A DNA stretch of 64,000 bases from the NCBI RefSeq assembly GCF_039503195.1, contig NZ_JBCJKP010000001.1:4836001-4900000 (forward strand). Direction: 5' to 3'. The position numbers were made by a program, and so were the translations under genes. The notes under the pieces are model-generated. The model worked only from the letters and a program-made list of their open reading frames with translations, had not been told where the DNA came from and searched no databases. The DNA comes from Streptomyces mirabilis (GTDB lineage Bacteria; Actinomycetota; Actinomycetes; Streptomycetales; Streptomycetaceae). Below, piece by piece: positions 22,609-30,963 of the stretch. Position 1 is the stretch's first letter. Each line of letters opens with the position of its first letter.

Positions 22609-23709
22609 TCAGTGCGCGATGTCCTCGTAGCCCTTGATCTCCTGGGGGCTGCGCGGAGCGGGGCCCACATAGCGCGCGGACGGCCGTACGAGCCGTCCCG
22701 TGCGCTTCTGCTCCAGGATGTGCGCCGACCAGCCCGCCGTACGGGCGCACGTGAACATCGACGTGAACATGTGCGCCGGGACCTCGGCGAAGTCGAGCAT
22801 GATCGCGGCCCAGAACTCGACGTTCGTCGCCAGGACGCGGTCCGGGCGGCGCGCGTGGAGCTCCTCCAGGGCCGCCTTCTCCAGCGCCTCGGCGATCTCG
22901 AAGCGGGGAGCGCCGAGCTCGCGGGCCGTGCGGCGCAGGACACGGGCGCGCGGGTCCTCGGCGCGGTAGACGCGGTGGCCGAAGCCCATCAGGCGTTCGC
23001 CCTTGTCGAGGGCCTTCTTGACGTAGGCCTCCGCGTCGCCCGTTCGCTCGATCTCCTCGATCATGCCGAGGACACGGGAGGGCGCGCCGCCGTGCAGCGG
23101 CCCGGACATGGCCCCGACGGCGCCGGAGAGGGCGGCGGCGACATCCGCGCCCGTCGACGCGATGACGCGGGCGGTGAAGGTGGACGCGTTCATGCCGTGC
23201 TCGGCGGCGGACGTCCAGTAGGCGTCCACGGCCGCGACGTGCTTGGGGTCGGGCTCGCCGCGCCAGCGGATCATGAAGCGTTCGACGACGGAGTGCGCCT
23301 TGTCGATCTCGCTCTGCGGAACCATGGGCCGGCCCTGGCCGCGGGCGGACTGGGCGACGTACGAGAGGGCCATGACGGCGGCGCGGGCGAGGTCCTCGCG
23401 GGCCTGGGCCTCGTCGATGTCGAGGAGGGGTTTGAGGCCCCAGACGGGGGCGAGCATGGCGAGCGCGGACTGGACGTCGACGCGGATGTCGCCGGAGTGG
23501 ACGGGGATCGGGAACGGCTCGGCGGGCGGCAGGCCGGGGTTGAAGGCGCCGTCCACGAGGAGGCCCCACACGTTTCCGAAGGAGACGTGGCCGACCAGAT
23601 CCTCGATGTCGACGCCCCGGTACCGGAGTGCGCCGCCCTCCTTGTCCGGTTCGGCGATCTCCGTCTCGAACGCGACGACTCCTTCGAGTCCGGGTACGAA
23701 GTCGGACAT
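22609..23709 (-). CDS. Citrate synthase 2-like protein
   Basis: A 366-residue citrate synthase family enzyme, which condenses acetyl-CoA (or propionyl-CoA) with oxaloacetate. Active-site histidines sit in EHGMNASTF, GPLHGGAPSRV and MGFGHRVYRAEDPRA; the CoA-binding region AHMFTSMFTCARTAGWSAHILEQ and the C-terminal arginine segment RLVRPSARYVGP are present. It is the short type without the N-terminal extension of hexameric enzymes; Streptomyces carry it beside the main citrate synthase, and 2-methylcitrate synthase is an alternative role. AGGAGCC precedes ATG 23709. It is divergent from pdxH. Confidence 0.9.
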   Translation of the reverse strand: MSDFVPGLEGVVAFETEIAEPDKEGGALRYRGVDIEDLVGHVSFGNVWGLLVDGAFNPGLPPAEPFPIPVHSGDIRVDVQSALAMLAPVWGLKPLLDIDEAQAREDLARAAVMALSYVAQSARGQGRPMVPQSEIDKAHSVVERFMIRWRGEPDPKHVAAVDAYWTSAAEHGMNASTFTARVIASTGADVAAALSGAVGAMSGPLHGGAPSRVLGMIEEIERTGDAEAYVKKALDKGERLMGFGHRVYRAEDPRARVLRRTARELGAPRFEIAEALEKAALEELHARRPDRVLATNVEFWAAIMLDFAEVPAHMFTSMFTCARTAGWSAHILEQKRTGRLVRPSARYVGPAPRSPQEIKGYEDIAH

Positions 23710-23903
23710 CAGGCGGCTCCTCGTGATGTGTACGACGGGGGATTTATGGGGGTGATGGTGGGGGCGCGTCTTGCGGTTGGAAGGGAAAACCGTGCGTCGA
23801 TGATGGGTGGTGGACGTCCGGCTCCACGGTCGGCTCGTGGACTCGCGGTCCGGTACGTCTTCCCGGTGATGCCCCGTGCGACCGGCGGTCATCCCACCGG
23901 AAC

Positions 23904-23965
23904 GGTGGCAGCACCATATCTCCGAGTGCCACCTTTGGGGAGGCCCTGCGGCACTGAGTGCCACC
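23904..23965. promoter_or_regulatory. Three TGCCACC elements in the citrate synthase/pdxH divergent region
   Basis: GGTGGCA (23904-23910) is inverted relative to GAGTGCCACC at 23924-23933 and 23956-23965. The two direct copies are 32 bp apart, about three helical turns. They lie near the pdxH start and may bind a regulator of pdxH or of both genes. Confidence 0.5.
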
Positions 23966-24008
23966 CACTGACACTCGATGCCGTACAGGGATACGGCAAG
24001 ATGACCGC

Positions 24009-24770
24009 GTGACCGACCGCGACCGCTTCCCGGATGAATCCGCCGCCGAGCCCCTCGTCCTGCGCGCTGCGGAAGCCGCCGCCGCGGAAGCCGCGGGCGA
24101 CGCCGAAGAACTCGCCGCCGACCCCGCCGCGATGCGCGCCCACTACCGCGCCGAGGGGCTCGTCGAGGCCGATCTCGCCGCGCATCCCATGGACCAGTTC
24201 GCCCGCTGGTTCAAGCAGGCCGCGCAGGCCTCCGTGCAGGGCATGGTGTACGAGCCGAACGCGATGGTCGTCTCCACGGCCGACGCGGAGGGCCGACCCA
24301 GCTCACGCACGGTGCTGCTCAAGCAGTACGACGAGCAGGGCTTCGTCTTCTACACCAACTACGACTCCCGCAAGGCCCGCGAGCTGTCCGAGAACCCGTA
24401 CGTCTCGCTGCTCTTCCCCTGGCATCCGATGGCCCGCCAGGTCATCGTCACCGGGACGGCGCGGCGCACCGGCCGCGACGAGACCGCCGCGTACTTCCGC
24501 ACCCGCCCGCACGGCTCCCAGCTCGGCGCCTGGGCCAGCGCCCAGTCCTCGGTCATCTCCTCCCGGGACGAGCTCGACGCCGCCTACGAGGAGTTGAGCG
24601 CCCGCTACCCGGAGGGGGAGCAGGTCCCCGTGCCCCCGCACTGGGGCGGCTTCCGCGTCGCCCCCCAGACGGTCGAGTTCTGGCAGGGTCGCGAGAACCG
24701 CCTCCACGACCGGCTGCGGTACGTGGTGGAGCCGGACGGCAGCTGGCGGGCGGAGCGTCTCAGTCCGTGA
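24009..24770 (+). CDS. pdxH: Pyridoxamine 5'-phosphate oxidase
   Basis: PdxH oxidises pyridoxine or pyridoxamine 5'-phosphate to pyridoxal phosphate with FMN. The 253-residue protein has the FMN/PLP core ([54 protein letters not shown]), the middle [11 protein letters not shown] and the C-terminal family signature [25 protein letters not shown]. An unusual Ala/Glu-rich N-terminus ([24 protein letters not shown]) of about 40 residues precedes it. GTG 24009 fits best; the frame is open to 23958. It is convergent with the TetR gene, 35 bases apart. Confidence 0.93.
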   Translation: MTDRDRFPDESAAEPLVLRAAEAAAAEAAGDAEELAADPAAMRAHYRAEGLVEADLAAHPMDQFARWFKQAAQASVQGMVYEPNAMVVSTADAEGRPSSRTVLLKQYDEQGFVFYTNYDSRKARELSENPYVSLLFPWHPMARQVIVTGTARRTGRDETAAYFRTRPHGSQLGAWASAQSSVISSRDELDAAYEELSARYPEGEQVPVPPHWGGFRVAPQTVEFWQGRENRLHDRLRYVVEPDGSWRAERLSP

Positions 24771-24805
24771 CGTAGGCGGGGCTCAGTCAGCGACGTCGGC
24801 GGGGC

Positions 24806-25531
24806 TCAGCCCAGCGCCTCGTCCAGCAGTACGCCCCACTGCGCCACCACCCGTTCCCGTCGCCCCCCGTCGTTCGTGAGGAGGTTGGCGAGGCCGAGGC
24901 CGCGGGACATGTCCAGCAGGCCCTGGACCGTTTCGCGAACGCCCGGGCGGGATTCGTCGGCGGCGAGGAGTTCCACGGCGATCCGGTGCGTCTCGCGGCC
25001 CACGCGGGCCTCCAGCTCGGTGACCCTGGGGCGGAGCTGCTCCTCGTTGGAGGCGGCGACCCAGAGGTGGAGGGCGGCGCGGAAGAGGGGGCCGGTGTAG
25101 AGGTCGACCAGGGCCACGACCACCTCGCGGCGGTCGGCGGCACCCTCCGGGAACAAGGCGCGCAATGCGGTGGAGCGCTCCTCGGCGACGTACTCCACCG
25201 CGGCGGTGAACAGGTCCTCGCGGGTGCGGAAGTGGTGCTGGGCGGCCCCCCGGGACACTCCCGCGCGCTCGGCGACGACGGAGACCGTGGAGCCCGCCCA
25301 GCCGTGCTCGGCGAGACAGGCCACGGCGGCCGCGAGCAGCCGCTGCCGGGTGGCGCGGCTGCGGTCCTGCTTGGGAACGTGCGGAAGCCGGGGACTGCGG
25401 GGGGCGATCGCGACCGGATCGGTCGCGTCCGTGGTCGCGTCCGCTGCGTCCGTGGTCGCATCCGTGGTCGCGTCTGCGGCGTCCATGGGCTCCGCTTGCT
25501 CCGCGGCTTGCGTCGTGCTCACACCACCCAT
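24806..25531 (-). CDS. TetR-family regulator at the end of the acyl-CoA catabolic operon
   Basis: A 241-residue TetR regulator: HTH in residues 60-105 (LAEHGWAGSTVSVVAERAGVSRGAAQHHFRTREDL) and a ligand-binding C-terminal domain. Residues 17-40 form a low-complexity DAADATTDATTD repeat encoded by 12-bp DNA repeats. The gene overlaps the 3' end of the enoyl-CoA hydratase gene; ATG 25531 or GTG 25522 (GTGA overlap) can be the start. Being last in the operon, it probably controls it, with an acyl-CoA as likely effector and the palindrome at 35180-35193 as a possible operator. Confidence 0.88.
   Translation of the reverse strand: MGGVSTTQAAEQAEPMDAADATTDATTDAADATTDATDPVAIAPRSPRLPHVPKQDRSRATRQRLLAAAVACLAEHGWAGSTVSVVAERAGVSRGAAQHHFRTREDLFTAAVEYVAEERSTALRALFPEGAADRREVVVALVDLYTGPLFRAALHLWVAASNEEQLRPRVTELEARVGRETHRIAVELLAADESRPGVRETVQGLLDMSRGLGLANLLTNDGGRRERVVAQWGVLLDEALG
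25421..25484 (-). repeat. 12-bp tandem repeats in the TetR gene
   Basis: About five degenerate copies of gcgtccgtggtc encode the D-A-x-x repeats near the N-terminus. In-frame 12-bp units allow length change without frameshift. Confidence 0.7.
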
Positions 25532-26262
25532 GCGGGATCCCGTCGTTCGAGGAAGGCCGTCATCCCCTCGCGGGCCTGCGCGGAGGAGAACAGTTCGGCC
25601 GAGAGCGCGGTCAGGGCGTCCGCGTCCCGGTCGAAGGCCTCCAGCACCCTAGCCGTGAGCAGCCGTTTCGTCTCGGCCAGGCCTTGGGGGGAGGCGCGGC
25701 GCAGGCCGTCCAGGACGGGTTCCAGGGTGATGTCGACGTCGTCGCCGGTCGCCGTCAGGAGTCCCGTCCGTACCGCCTCCGCCGCGTCGAAACGTTCACC
25801 CGTGAGGTAGTAGCGGGCGAGGGCGCGGGGGTCCGTACGGGGCAGCAGGGGAAGGGAGATCACGGCGGGCGCGACGCCGATGCGGACCTCCGTGAAGGCG
25901 AACGTGGCCTCCTTGGAGGCGATCGCCAGATCGCAGGCTCCCAGGAGCCCCAGTCCACCCGCCCGCACATGGCCCGTCACCCGGGCCACCACGGGCTTGT
26001 GCAGCTCGACGATCTGCCGCAGCAGGGCGACGAGCGCGTCCGGGTGCGGGGGGTCACGCAGGTCGGCGCCCGCGCAGAACGTGTTTCCCGTGTGGGCGAG
26101 GACGACCGCGCGGACGTCACGGTCCTTGCCGCACCGGGTGAGCCCGTCCGCGAGTTCGCCCACGAGCGCGGCGGAGAGGGCGTTGCGGTTGGCGGGCGAG
26201 TCGAGGGTGAGGGTGGTGACGGCGCGGTCGTGCGCCACACGGACAACCGGTTCAACGGTCAT
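25519..26262 (-). CDS. Enoyl-CoA hydratase/isomerase family protein
   Basis: A 247-residue crotonase-fold enzyme. The CoA-binding/oxyanion segment is HTGNTFCAGADLRD, followed by KPVVARVTGHVRAGGLGLLGACDLAIASKEATFAFTEVRIGVAP. In context it would hydrate a glutaconyl-type CoA ester, as LiuC (3-methylglutaconyl-CoA) or AtuE (isohexenylglutaconyl-CoA) do. The start ATG overlaps the stop of the ligase gene (ATGA) and its stop overlaps the TetR start, so it is tightly embedded in the operon. The upstream extension of the frame is antisense shadow. Family confident; exact substrate inferred. Confidence 0.88.
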   Translation of the reverse strand: MTVEPVVRVAHDRAVTTLTLDSPANRNALSAALVGELADGLTRCGKDRDVRAVVLAHTGNTFCAGADLRDPPHPDALVALLRQIVELHKPVVARVTGHVRAGGLGLLGACDLAIASKEATFAFTEVRIGVAPAVISLPLLPRTDPRALARYYLTGERFDAAEAVRTGLLTATGDDVDITLEPVLDGLRRASPQGLAETKRLLTARVLEAFDRDADALTALSAELFSSAQAREGMTAFLERRDPAWVV

Positions 26263-27857
26263 GACAAGCCCCGCAGTTCCCGACGCAGGATCTTTCCGGA
26301 GGCCGCCCGCGGGACGGCGTCGATGAAGGTGACGCCGCGGACCCTCTTGTACGGGGCGACGCGCTCGGCGACGTACATCATCACCTCTCCTTCGGAGAGG
26401 CCGGGGACGTCGGAGAGGTCCGCCGCCGGACCGGCCCCGGACGGCTGGCGCACCACGAAGGCGTGCGGGACTTCGTTGTTGTCCTCGTTGTAGACCCCGA
26501 TGACGGCCGCGTCCGCGATGCCGGGGTGGGTGAGGAGAAGGGCCTCCAGTTCGGCGGGCGCGACCTGGAAGCCCTTGTACTTGATGAGCTCCTTGACGCG
26601 GTCGACGACGAACAGCCAGCCCTCGGTGTCCACGTGGCCCACGTCTCCGGTGTGCAGCCAGCCGTCCGGGTCGATCATCGCGGCGGTGGCTTCGGGCTGC
26701 CCCAGATAGCCCCTCATGACCTGGGGACCGCGGATGACGATCTCGCCCGCCTCCCCGACGCCGAGGTCCTTGTCGGGGTCGTCGAGGGAGACGATGCGCA
26801 TCTCGGTGCCCGGGACGAGCCTGCCGACCGTTCCCGGGGGCGCGTCCTGGGCGGCGTCCAGAGGGACCAGGTGCGTGCAGGGAGACAGTTCCGTCATCCC
26901 GTAGCCCTGGCCGATGGGCGGCAGCCCGAGGCGCTCGGCGCACGCCAGCGCGAGCTTGGCGTCCAGGGGCGCGGCGGAGGAGACGATGTACTTCAGGGAC
27001 GACAGGTCGTACCGCGCGACGGCCGGGTGCTTGGCCAGGGCCAGCACGATCGGCGGCGCCACGAAGAGGCCGCTGATGCGGTGCTTCTCGATGGCCGCGA
27101 GGAAGGTGTCGAGGTCGAAGCGGGGCAGTACGACGACGGTGGCGCCCTGCCTCAGGGGCGCGTTCATCAGGGCCGTCAGCCCGTAGATGTGGAAGAAGGG
27201 CAGCACCGCGAGGATGCGCTCGCCCTCGCCCATCGGCAGGAAGGGCACCAGCTGCGCCAGATTGGTGGCGATGGACCGGTGCGTGAGCATCACCCCCTTG
27301 GGTATGCCGGTCGTCCCGGAGGAGTACGGCAGGGCCGCGACGTCCGTCACCGGGTCGATGTCGATCTCCGGTTCGGGCGCGGTCGAACCGAGCAGGTCGA
27401 TCAGCGAGCGATGCCCCGGCGCGCTGTCGCAGACGAAGATCTCCCGCACTCCGCCGGCGAGTTCGGCGGCCTGCCGCGCCGCCTCCAGGAGGGGCGACAC
27501 GGTCACGATCCAGTTCGCGGCGCTGTCCCGCAGCTGCTTGGCGAACTCCTCGGGCGTGGCGAGCGGGTGCACGGTCGTGACCGACGCCCCCGCGCGCGTG
27601 GCGGCGTAGAACGCCGTCGGGAAAGCGATGGTGTTCGGGCTGTGCAGGGCGAGGACGTCACCCTTGCGGACGCCCGCGTCGGCGAACGCCGCGGCCAGCC
27701 GCCGGTGGAAGCGGTCCAGTTGCCCGTAGGTGAGCGTGGTGCCGTCGACTCCGTCGATCAGCGCGGGCGTGTCGCCGCGCTCGGCGGCGCGGCCGAGGAC
27801 CGCCTCGTGAATGGGTTCCTCTACGGCCGGTACTTCGGCGTACTCGCTGCGGAACAC
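26259..27857 (-). CDS. 4-coumarate-CoA-ligase-like acyl-CoA synthetase
   Basis: A 532-residue ANL-superfamily ligase. Motifs: PYSSGTTGIPKGVM at 177-190, QGYGMTELSP, TGDVGHVDTEGWLFVVDRVKELIKYKGFQV and the C-terminal catalytic lysine in ASGKILRREL. It would charge the carboxylic acid that enters the pathway with CoA, as AtuH does for terpenoid acids. It follows the acyl-CoA dehydrogenase by 33 bases and overlaps the hydratase start. The protein resembles plant 4CL only at family level, so phenylpropanoid use should not be assumed. Confidence 0.9.
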   Translation of the reverse strand: MFRSEYAEVPAVEEPIHEAVLGRAAERGDTPALIDGVDGTTLTYGQLDRFHRRLAAAFADAGVRKGDVLALHSPNTIAFPTAFYAATRAGASVTTVHPLATPEEFAKQLRDSAANWIVTVSPLLEAARQAAELAGGVREIFVCDSAPGHRSLIDLLGSTAPEPEIDIDPVTDVAALPYSSGTTGIPKGVMLTHRSIATNLAQLVPFLPMGEGERILAVLPFFHIYGLTALMNAPLRQGATVVVLPRFDLDTFLAAIEKHRISGLFVAPPIVLALAKHPAVARYDLSSLKYIVSSAAPLDAKLALACAERLGLPPIGQGYGMTELSPCTHLVPLDAAQDAPPGTVGRLVPGTEMRIVSLDDPDKDLGVGEAGEIVIRGPQVMRGYLGQPEATAAMIDPDGWLHTGDVGHVDTEGWLFVVDRVKELIKYKGFQVAPAELEALLLTHPGIADAAVIGVYNEDNNEVPHAFVVRQPSGAGPAADLSDVPGLSEGEVMMYVAERVAPYKRVRGVTFIDAVPRAASGKILRRELRGLS

Positions 27858-27890
27858 GGTTCCTCCTGGAGCGGCTCGTGGAGCGGCGGG

Positions 27891-29024
27891 CTAGTACGAC
27901 TTGGGCAGGCCCAGGGTCTGGTGGGAGACGTAGTTGAGAATCATCTCCCGGCTCACCGGAGCAATACGAGCCACGCGCGAGGCAGTTATCAACGAGGCGA
28001 GGCCGAATTCTCGGGTGAGGCCGTTGCCGCCGAGGGTGTGCACGGACTGGTCGACCGCCCTCACACAGGCCTCGCCCGCCGCGTACTTCGCCATGTTGGC
28101 GGCCTCACCTGCGGCGACGTCGTCCCCGGAGTCGTACAGGTACGCCGCCTTCTGCATCATCAGGCGGGCGAGTTCGAGGTCGATGTGGGCCTGTGCGAGG
28201 GGATGGGCGACGGCCTGGTGGGCGCCGATGGGCTGCTTCCAGACGGTGCGCTCGCGGGCGTACTCGACGGCCCTGGAGAGCGCGTAGCGGCCCATGCCGA
28301 TCGCGAACGCGGCCGTCATCACCCGCTCGGGGTTGAGCCCCGCGAACAGCTGGAGCAGGCCCGCGTCCTCGTCGCCGACGAGCGCGTCGGCGGGCAGCCG
28401 CACGTCGTCGAGGGTCAGCTCGAACTGCTTCTCCGCGCTGTGGAGTTCCATGTCGATCCGCCGCCGCCCGAAGCCGTCGGCGTCGCGCGGGACGATGAAC
28501 AGGCAGGGCTTGAGGCGGCCCGTCCGCGCGTCCTCCGTGCGCCCCACGATGAGGGTGGCGTCCGCGATGTCGACGCCGGAGATGAACACCTTGCGGCCGC
28601 TCAGGAGCCAGTCGGCACCGTCCCGGCGCGCGGTGGTGGTGATGCGGTGCGAGTTGGAACCCGCGTCGGGTTCGGTGATGCCGAAGGCCATGGTGCGGGT
28701 GCCGTCGGCCAGGCCCGGGAGCCACTCCTGTTTCTGGGCCTCCGTGCCGAAGCGGGCGATCACCGTGCCGCAGATCGCCGGCGACACGACCATCATCAGG
28801 AGGGGGCAGCCCGCGGCGCCGAGTTCTTCCAGGACGATGGAGAGTTCGGCTATGCCGCCGCCCCCGCCACCGTAGGCCTCCGGCAGGTTGACGCCGAGGT
28901 AGCCGAGCTTGGCGGCCTCGGACCAGAGAGTGTCGATGTCGTAGTCGCGGCCGTGGCGTTTGCCTAGGGCAGCCACGGCGGAACGGAGGGCCTTGTGCTC
29001 TTCGGTTTCTGTTGCGGGGCTCAT
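27891..29024 (-). CDS. Acyl-CoA dehydrogenase
   Basis: A 377-residue FAD-dependent dehydrogenase that introduces an alpha-beta double bond into acyl-CoA. The family stretches are FGITEPDAGSNSHRITTTARRDGADWLLSGRKVFISG, then ERVMTAAFAIGMGRYALSRAVEYARERTVWKQPIGAHQAVAHPLA and HTLGGNGLTREFGL. With a biotin carboxylase downstream it should act like LiuA (isovaleryl-CoA) or AtuD (citronellyl-CoA). ATG 29024 follows AGGAGTCCCC; a start at 29045 is also open. Natural electron acceptor would be ETF. Confidence 0.9.
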   Translation of the reverse strand: MSPATETEEHKALRSAVAALGKRHGRDYDIDTLWSEAAKLGYLGVNLPEAYGGGGGGIAELSIVLEELGAAGCPLLMMVVSPAICGTVIARFGTEAQKQEWLPGLADGTRTMAFGITEPDAGSNSHRITTTARRDGADWLLSGRKVFISGVDIADATLIVGRTEDARTGRLKPCLFIVPRDADGFGRRRIDMELHSAEKQFELTLDDVRLPADALVGDEDAGLLQLFAGLNPERVMTAAFAIGMGRYALSRAVEYARERTVWKQPIGAHQAVAHPLAQAHIDLELARLMMQKAAYLYDSGDDVAAGEAANMAKYAAGEACVRAVDQSVHTLGGNGLTREFGLASLITASRVARIAPVSREMILNYVSHQTLGLPKSY

Positions 29025-29050
29025 GGGGACTCCTGGGGCCGTCATGACGC

Positions 29051-29102
29051 TGCGGGTTGTTTGTGGCTGGTCGCGCAGTTCCCCGCGCCCCTATCGGGGC
29101 GC
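29051..29102. repeat. Dispersed Streptomyces intergenic repeat, copy B
   Basis: ggctggtcgcgcagtt with a C-rich extension ending in the small hairpin GCGCCCC-tatc-GGGGCGC. It lies between the acyl-CoA dehydrogenase and biotin carboxylase genes and supplies the last three codons and stop of the latter, so the 3' end of that gene was probably replaced by the repeat. Confidence 0.75.
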
Positions 29103-30956
29103 TGTACTCACCGGTGTTGTCTCCACCACTGCCAGCAGGGTCCCGACCTCCACCTGTTGGCCGGGGGTGGCATGGAGGGCCGTGAGCGTGCCTGCCGTCG
29201 GCGCGGAGATCTTGTGTTCCATCTTCATCGCCTCCAGCCACAGGAGGGGCTCCCCGGCCCGTACGGCGGCTCCCGTGGCCAGTCCCTCTGCGACGCGGAC
29301 GACGGTTCCGGGCATGGGAGCCAGCAGGGAGCCGGGGGCCTGCTGTGCGGTGGGGTCGGGGAAGCGGGGCAGGGCGGTGAGGGCGGTGGTGTTCACGAAC
29401 ACCTGGTCGCCGTACCGCGTCACCTCGAACTTCCTGCGTACGCCGTCCACTTCGAGTACGACGAGACGGGCGTCGGCGTGCACCACGCGCACCCCGTCGG
29501 CCGTGAGGCCCGCACGGGTGTGCTGGTAGCGCACCTCGTGCTCGGTGCCGGCCAGGTCGTAGCGCTTGACCTGGGGCTGCGAGGGGAGGTTGCGCCAGCC
29601 GCCGAACCGGGAGCGGGCGTGGCCCCGCGCGTCCGCCAGGGCCGCCGCCAGGGGCGCGTACGGGTCCGGGGCCGACGTCGTGAGGGCGGCGAGGTGGCGC
29701 TCGTAGAACCCGGTGTCCATGCGGGCCTCCGCGAACTCCGGGTGCCGCAAGGAGCGTACGAGCAGATCCCTGTTGGTCGCCGGGCCGTGGATGTCGGCAC
29801 GTTCCAGGGCACCCGACAGCTTGCGGAGGGCCTCCGCGCGCGTGGGCGCGTACGCGATCGCCTTCGCCAGCATCGGGTCGTAGTGGACGCCGATCGGGTC
29901 GCCGTCGGTGTAACCGGTGTCCAGGCGGACGCCCTCCGGGACGGCGAGGCGGTGCAGGGTGCCGGTCTGCGGGGCCCAGGACCGCGCCGGGTCCTCGGCG
30001 TACAGCCGGGCCTCGATCGCGTGCCCACGCGCGCGTGGGGGGTCGTTCGCGAGCGCCGCGCCTTCCGCCACCTGGATCTGGAGCGCGACGAGATCGACGC
30101 CGAAGACCGCCTCCGTCACCGGGTGTTCGACCTGGAGGCGGGTGTTCATCTCCAGGAAGTGGGCCTTGCCGTCGGCGACCAGGAACTCGACCGTTCCCGC
30201 GCCCACGTAGTCGACGGCTCGGACGGCCCGCACGGACAGGTCGTAGAGGGTTTCCGTGAGGTCTCCGAGACCGGGGGCCGGGGCCTCCTCGACGACCTTC
30301 TGATGGCGGCGCTGGAGGGAGCAGTCGCGGGTGCCGAGCGCCCAGACCGTGCCGTGCGCGTCGGCGAGGATCTGCACTTCCACGTGCCGACCGCCCTCTA
30401 CGTAGGGCTCGACGAAGACCTCGCCGTCTCCGAAGGCGCTGAGGGCCTCGGCGCGGGCGGCGCTCAGCTCGGCGTCGAGGGCGTCGAGCTCGCGTACGAC
30501 GCGCATCCCGCGTCCGCCACCGCCCGCGGCCGCCTTGACGAGCACCGGGAGATCGGCGGCGGTGACCGTCTCCAGCGGTTGCAGCCCCATCAGTTTCCTG
30601 GCGCGCGTCTTGGAGGCCATCGCCTCGATGGCCTCGGGCGGCGGCCCGATCCAGACGAGGCCCGCGTCGAGGACGGCCCGCGCGAAGCCGGGGTTCTCGG
30701 AGAGGAAGCCGTACCCGGGGTGCACGGCGTCCGCGCCCGCGCTGAGGGCGGCCTTCACGATCAGGTCGCCGCGCAGATACGTGTCCGAGGGCGCCGCCCC
30801 CGGCAGCCGTACCGCCTCGTCGGCCACACGCGTGTGGAGGGCGTTCTCGTCGGCGTCCGAGTACACGGCGACGGTCCGGATCCCCAACTCACCGCAGGTG
30901 CGGAAGACCCGGCAGGCGATCTCGCCCCGATTGGCCACGAGGACGGAACTAATCAC
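29091..30956 (-). CDS. Acyl-CoA carboxylase biotin-containing alpha subunit
   Basis: A 621-residue fusion of biotin carboxylase and biotin carrier. Residues 1-115 form the N-terminal carboxylase domain (VLVANRGEIACRVFRT), then ATP-grasp (KAAAGGGGRGMRVV near 141-154; HVEVQILADAHG; EMNTRLQVEHPVTE), and a C-terminal biotinyl domain with EAMKMEHKI, the lysine that carries biotin. GTG 30956 starts 8 bases after the carboxyltransferase stop, with TGAGG as ribosome site. The segment KLMGLQPLETVTAADLP (122-137) is about eight residues shorter than I expect between KLM and the ATP-grasp strand, so an in-frame deletion is possible. Partner of the beta subunit encoded just upstream; LiuD/AtuF-like. Confidence 0.88.
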   Translation of the reverse strand: MISSVLVANRGEIACRVFRTCGELGIRTVAVYSDADENALHTRVADEAVRLPGAAPSDTYLRGDLIVKAALSAGADAVHPGYGFLSENPGFARAVLDAGLVWIGPPPEAIEAMASKTRARKLMGLQPLETVTAADLPVLVKAAAGGGGRGMRVVRELDALDAELSAARAEALSAFGDGEVFVEPYVEGGRHVEVQILADAHGTVWALGTRDCSLQRRHQKVVEEAPAPGLGDLTETLYDLSVRAVRAVDYVGAGTVEFLVADGKAHFLEMNTRLQVEHPVTEAVFGVDLVALQIQVAEGAALANDPPRARGHAIEARLYAEDPARSWAPQTGTLHRLAVPEGVRLDTGYTDGDPIGVHYDPMLAKAIAYAPTRAEALRKLSGALERADIHGPATNRDLLVRSLRHPEFAEARMDTGFYERHLAALTTSAPDPYAPLAAALADARGHARSRFGGWRNLPSQPQVKRYDLAGTEHEVRYQHTRAGLTADGVRVVHADARLVVLEVDGVRRKFEVTRYGDQVFVNTTALTALPRFPDPTAQQAPGSLLAPMPGTVVRVAEGLATGAAVRAGEPLLWLEAMKMEHKISAPTAGTLTALHATPGQQVEVGTLLAVVETTPVSTAPR

Positions 30957-30963
30957 TGGGACC

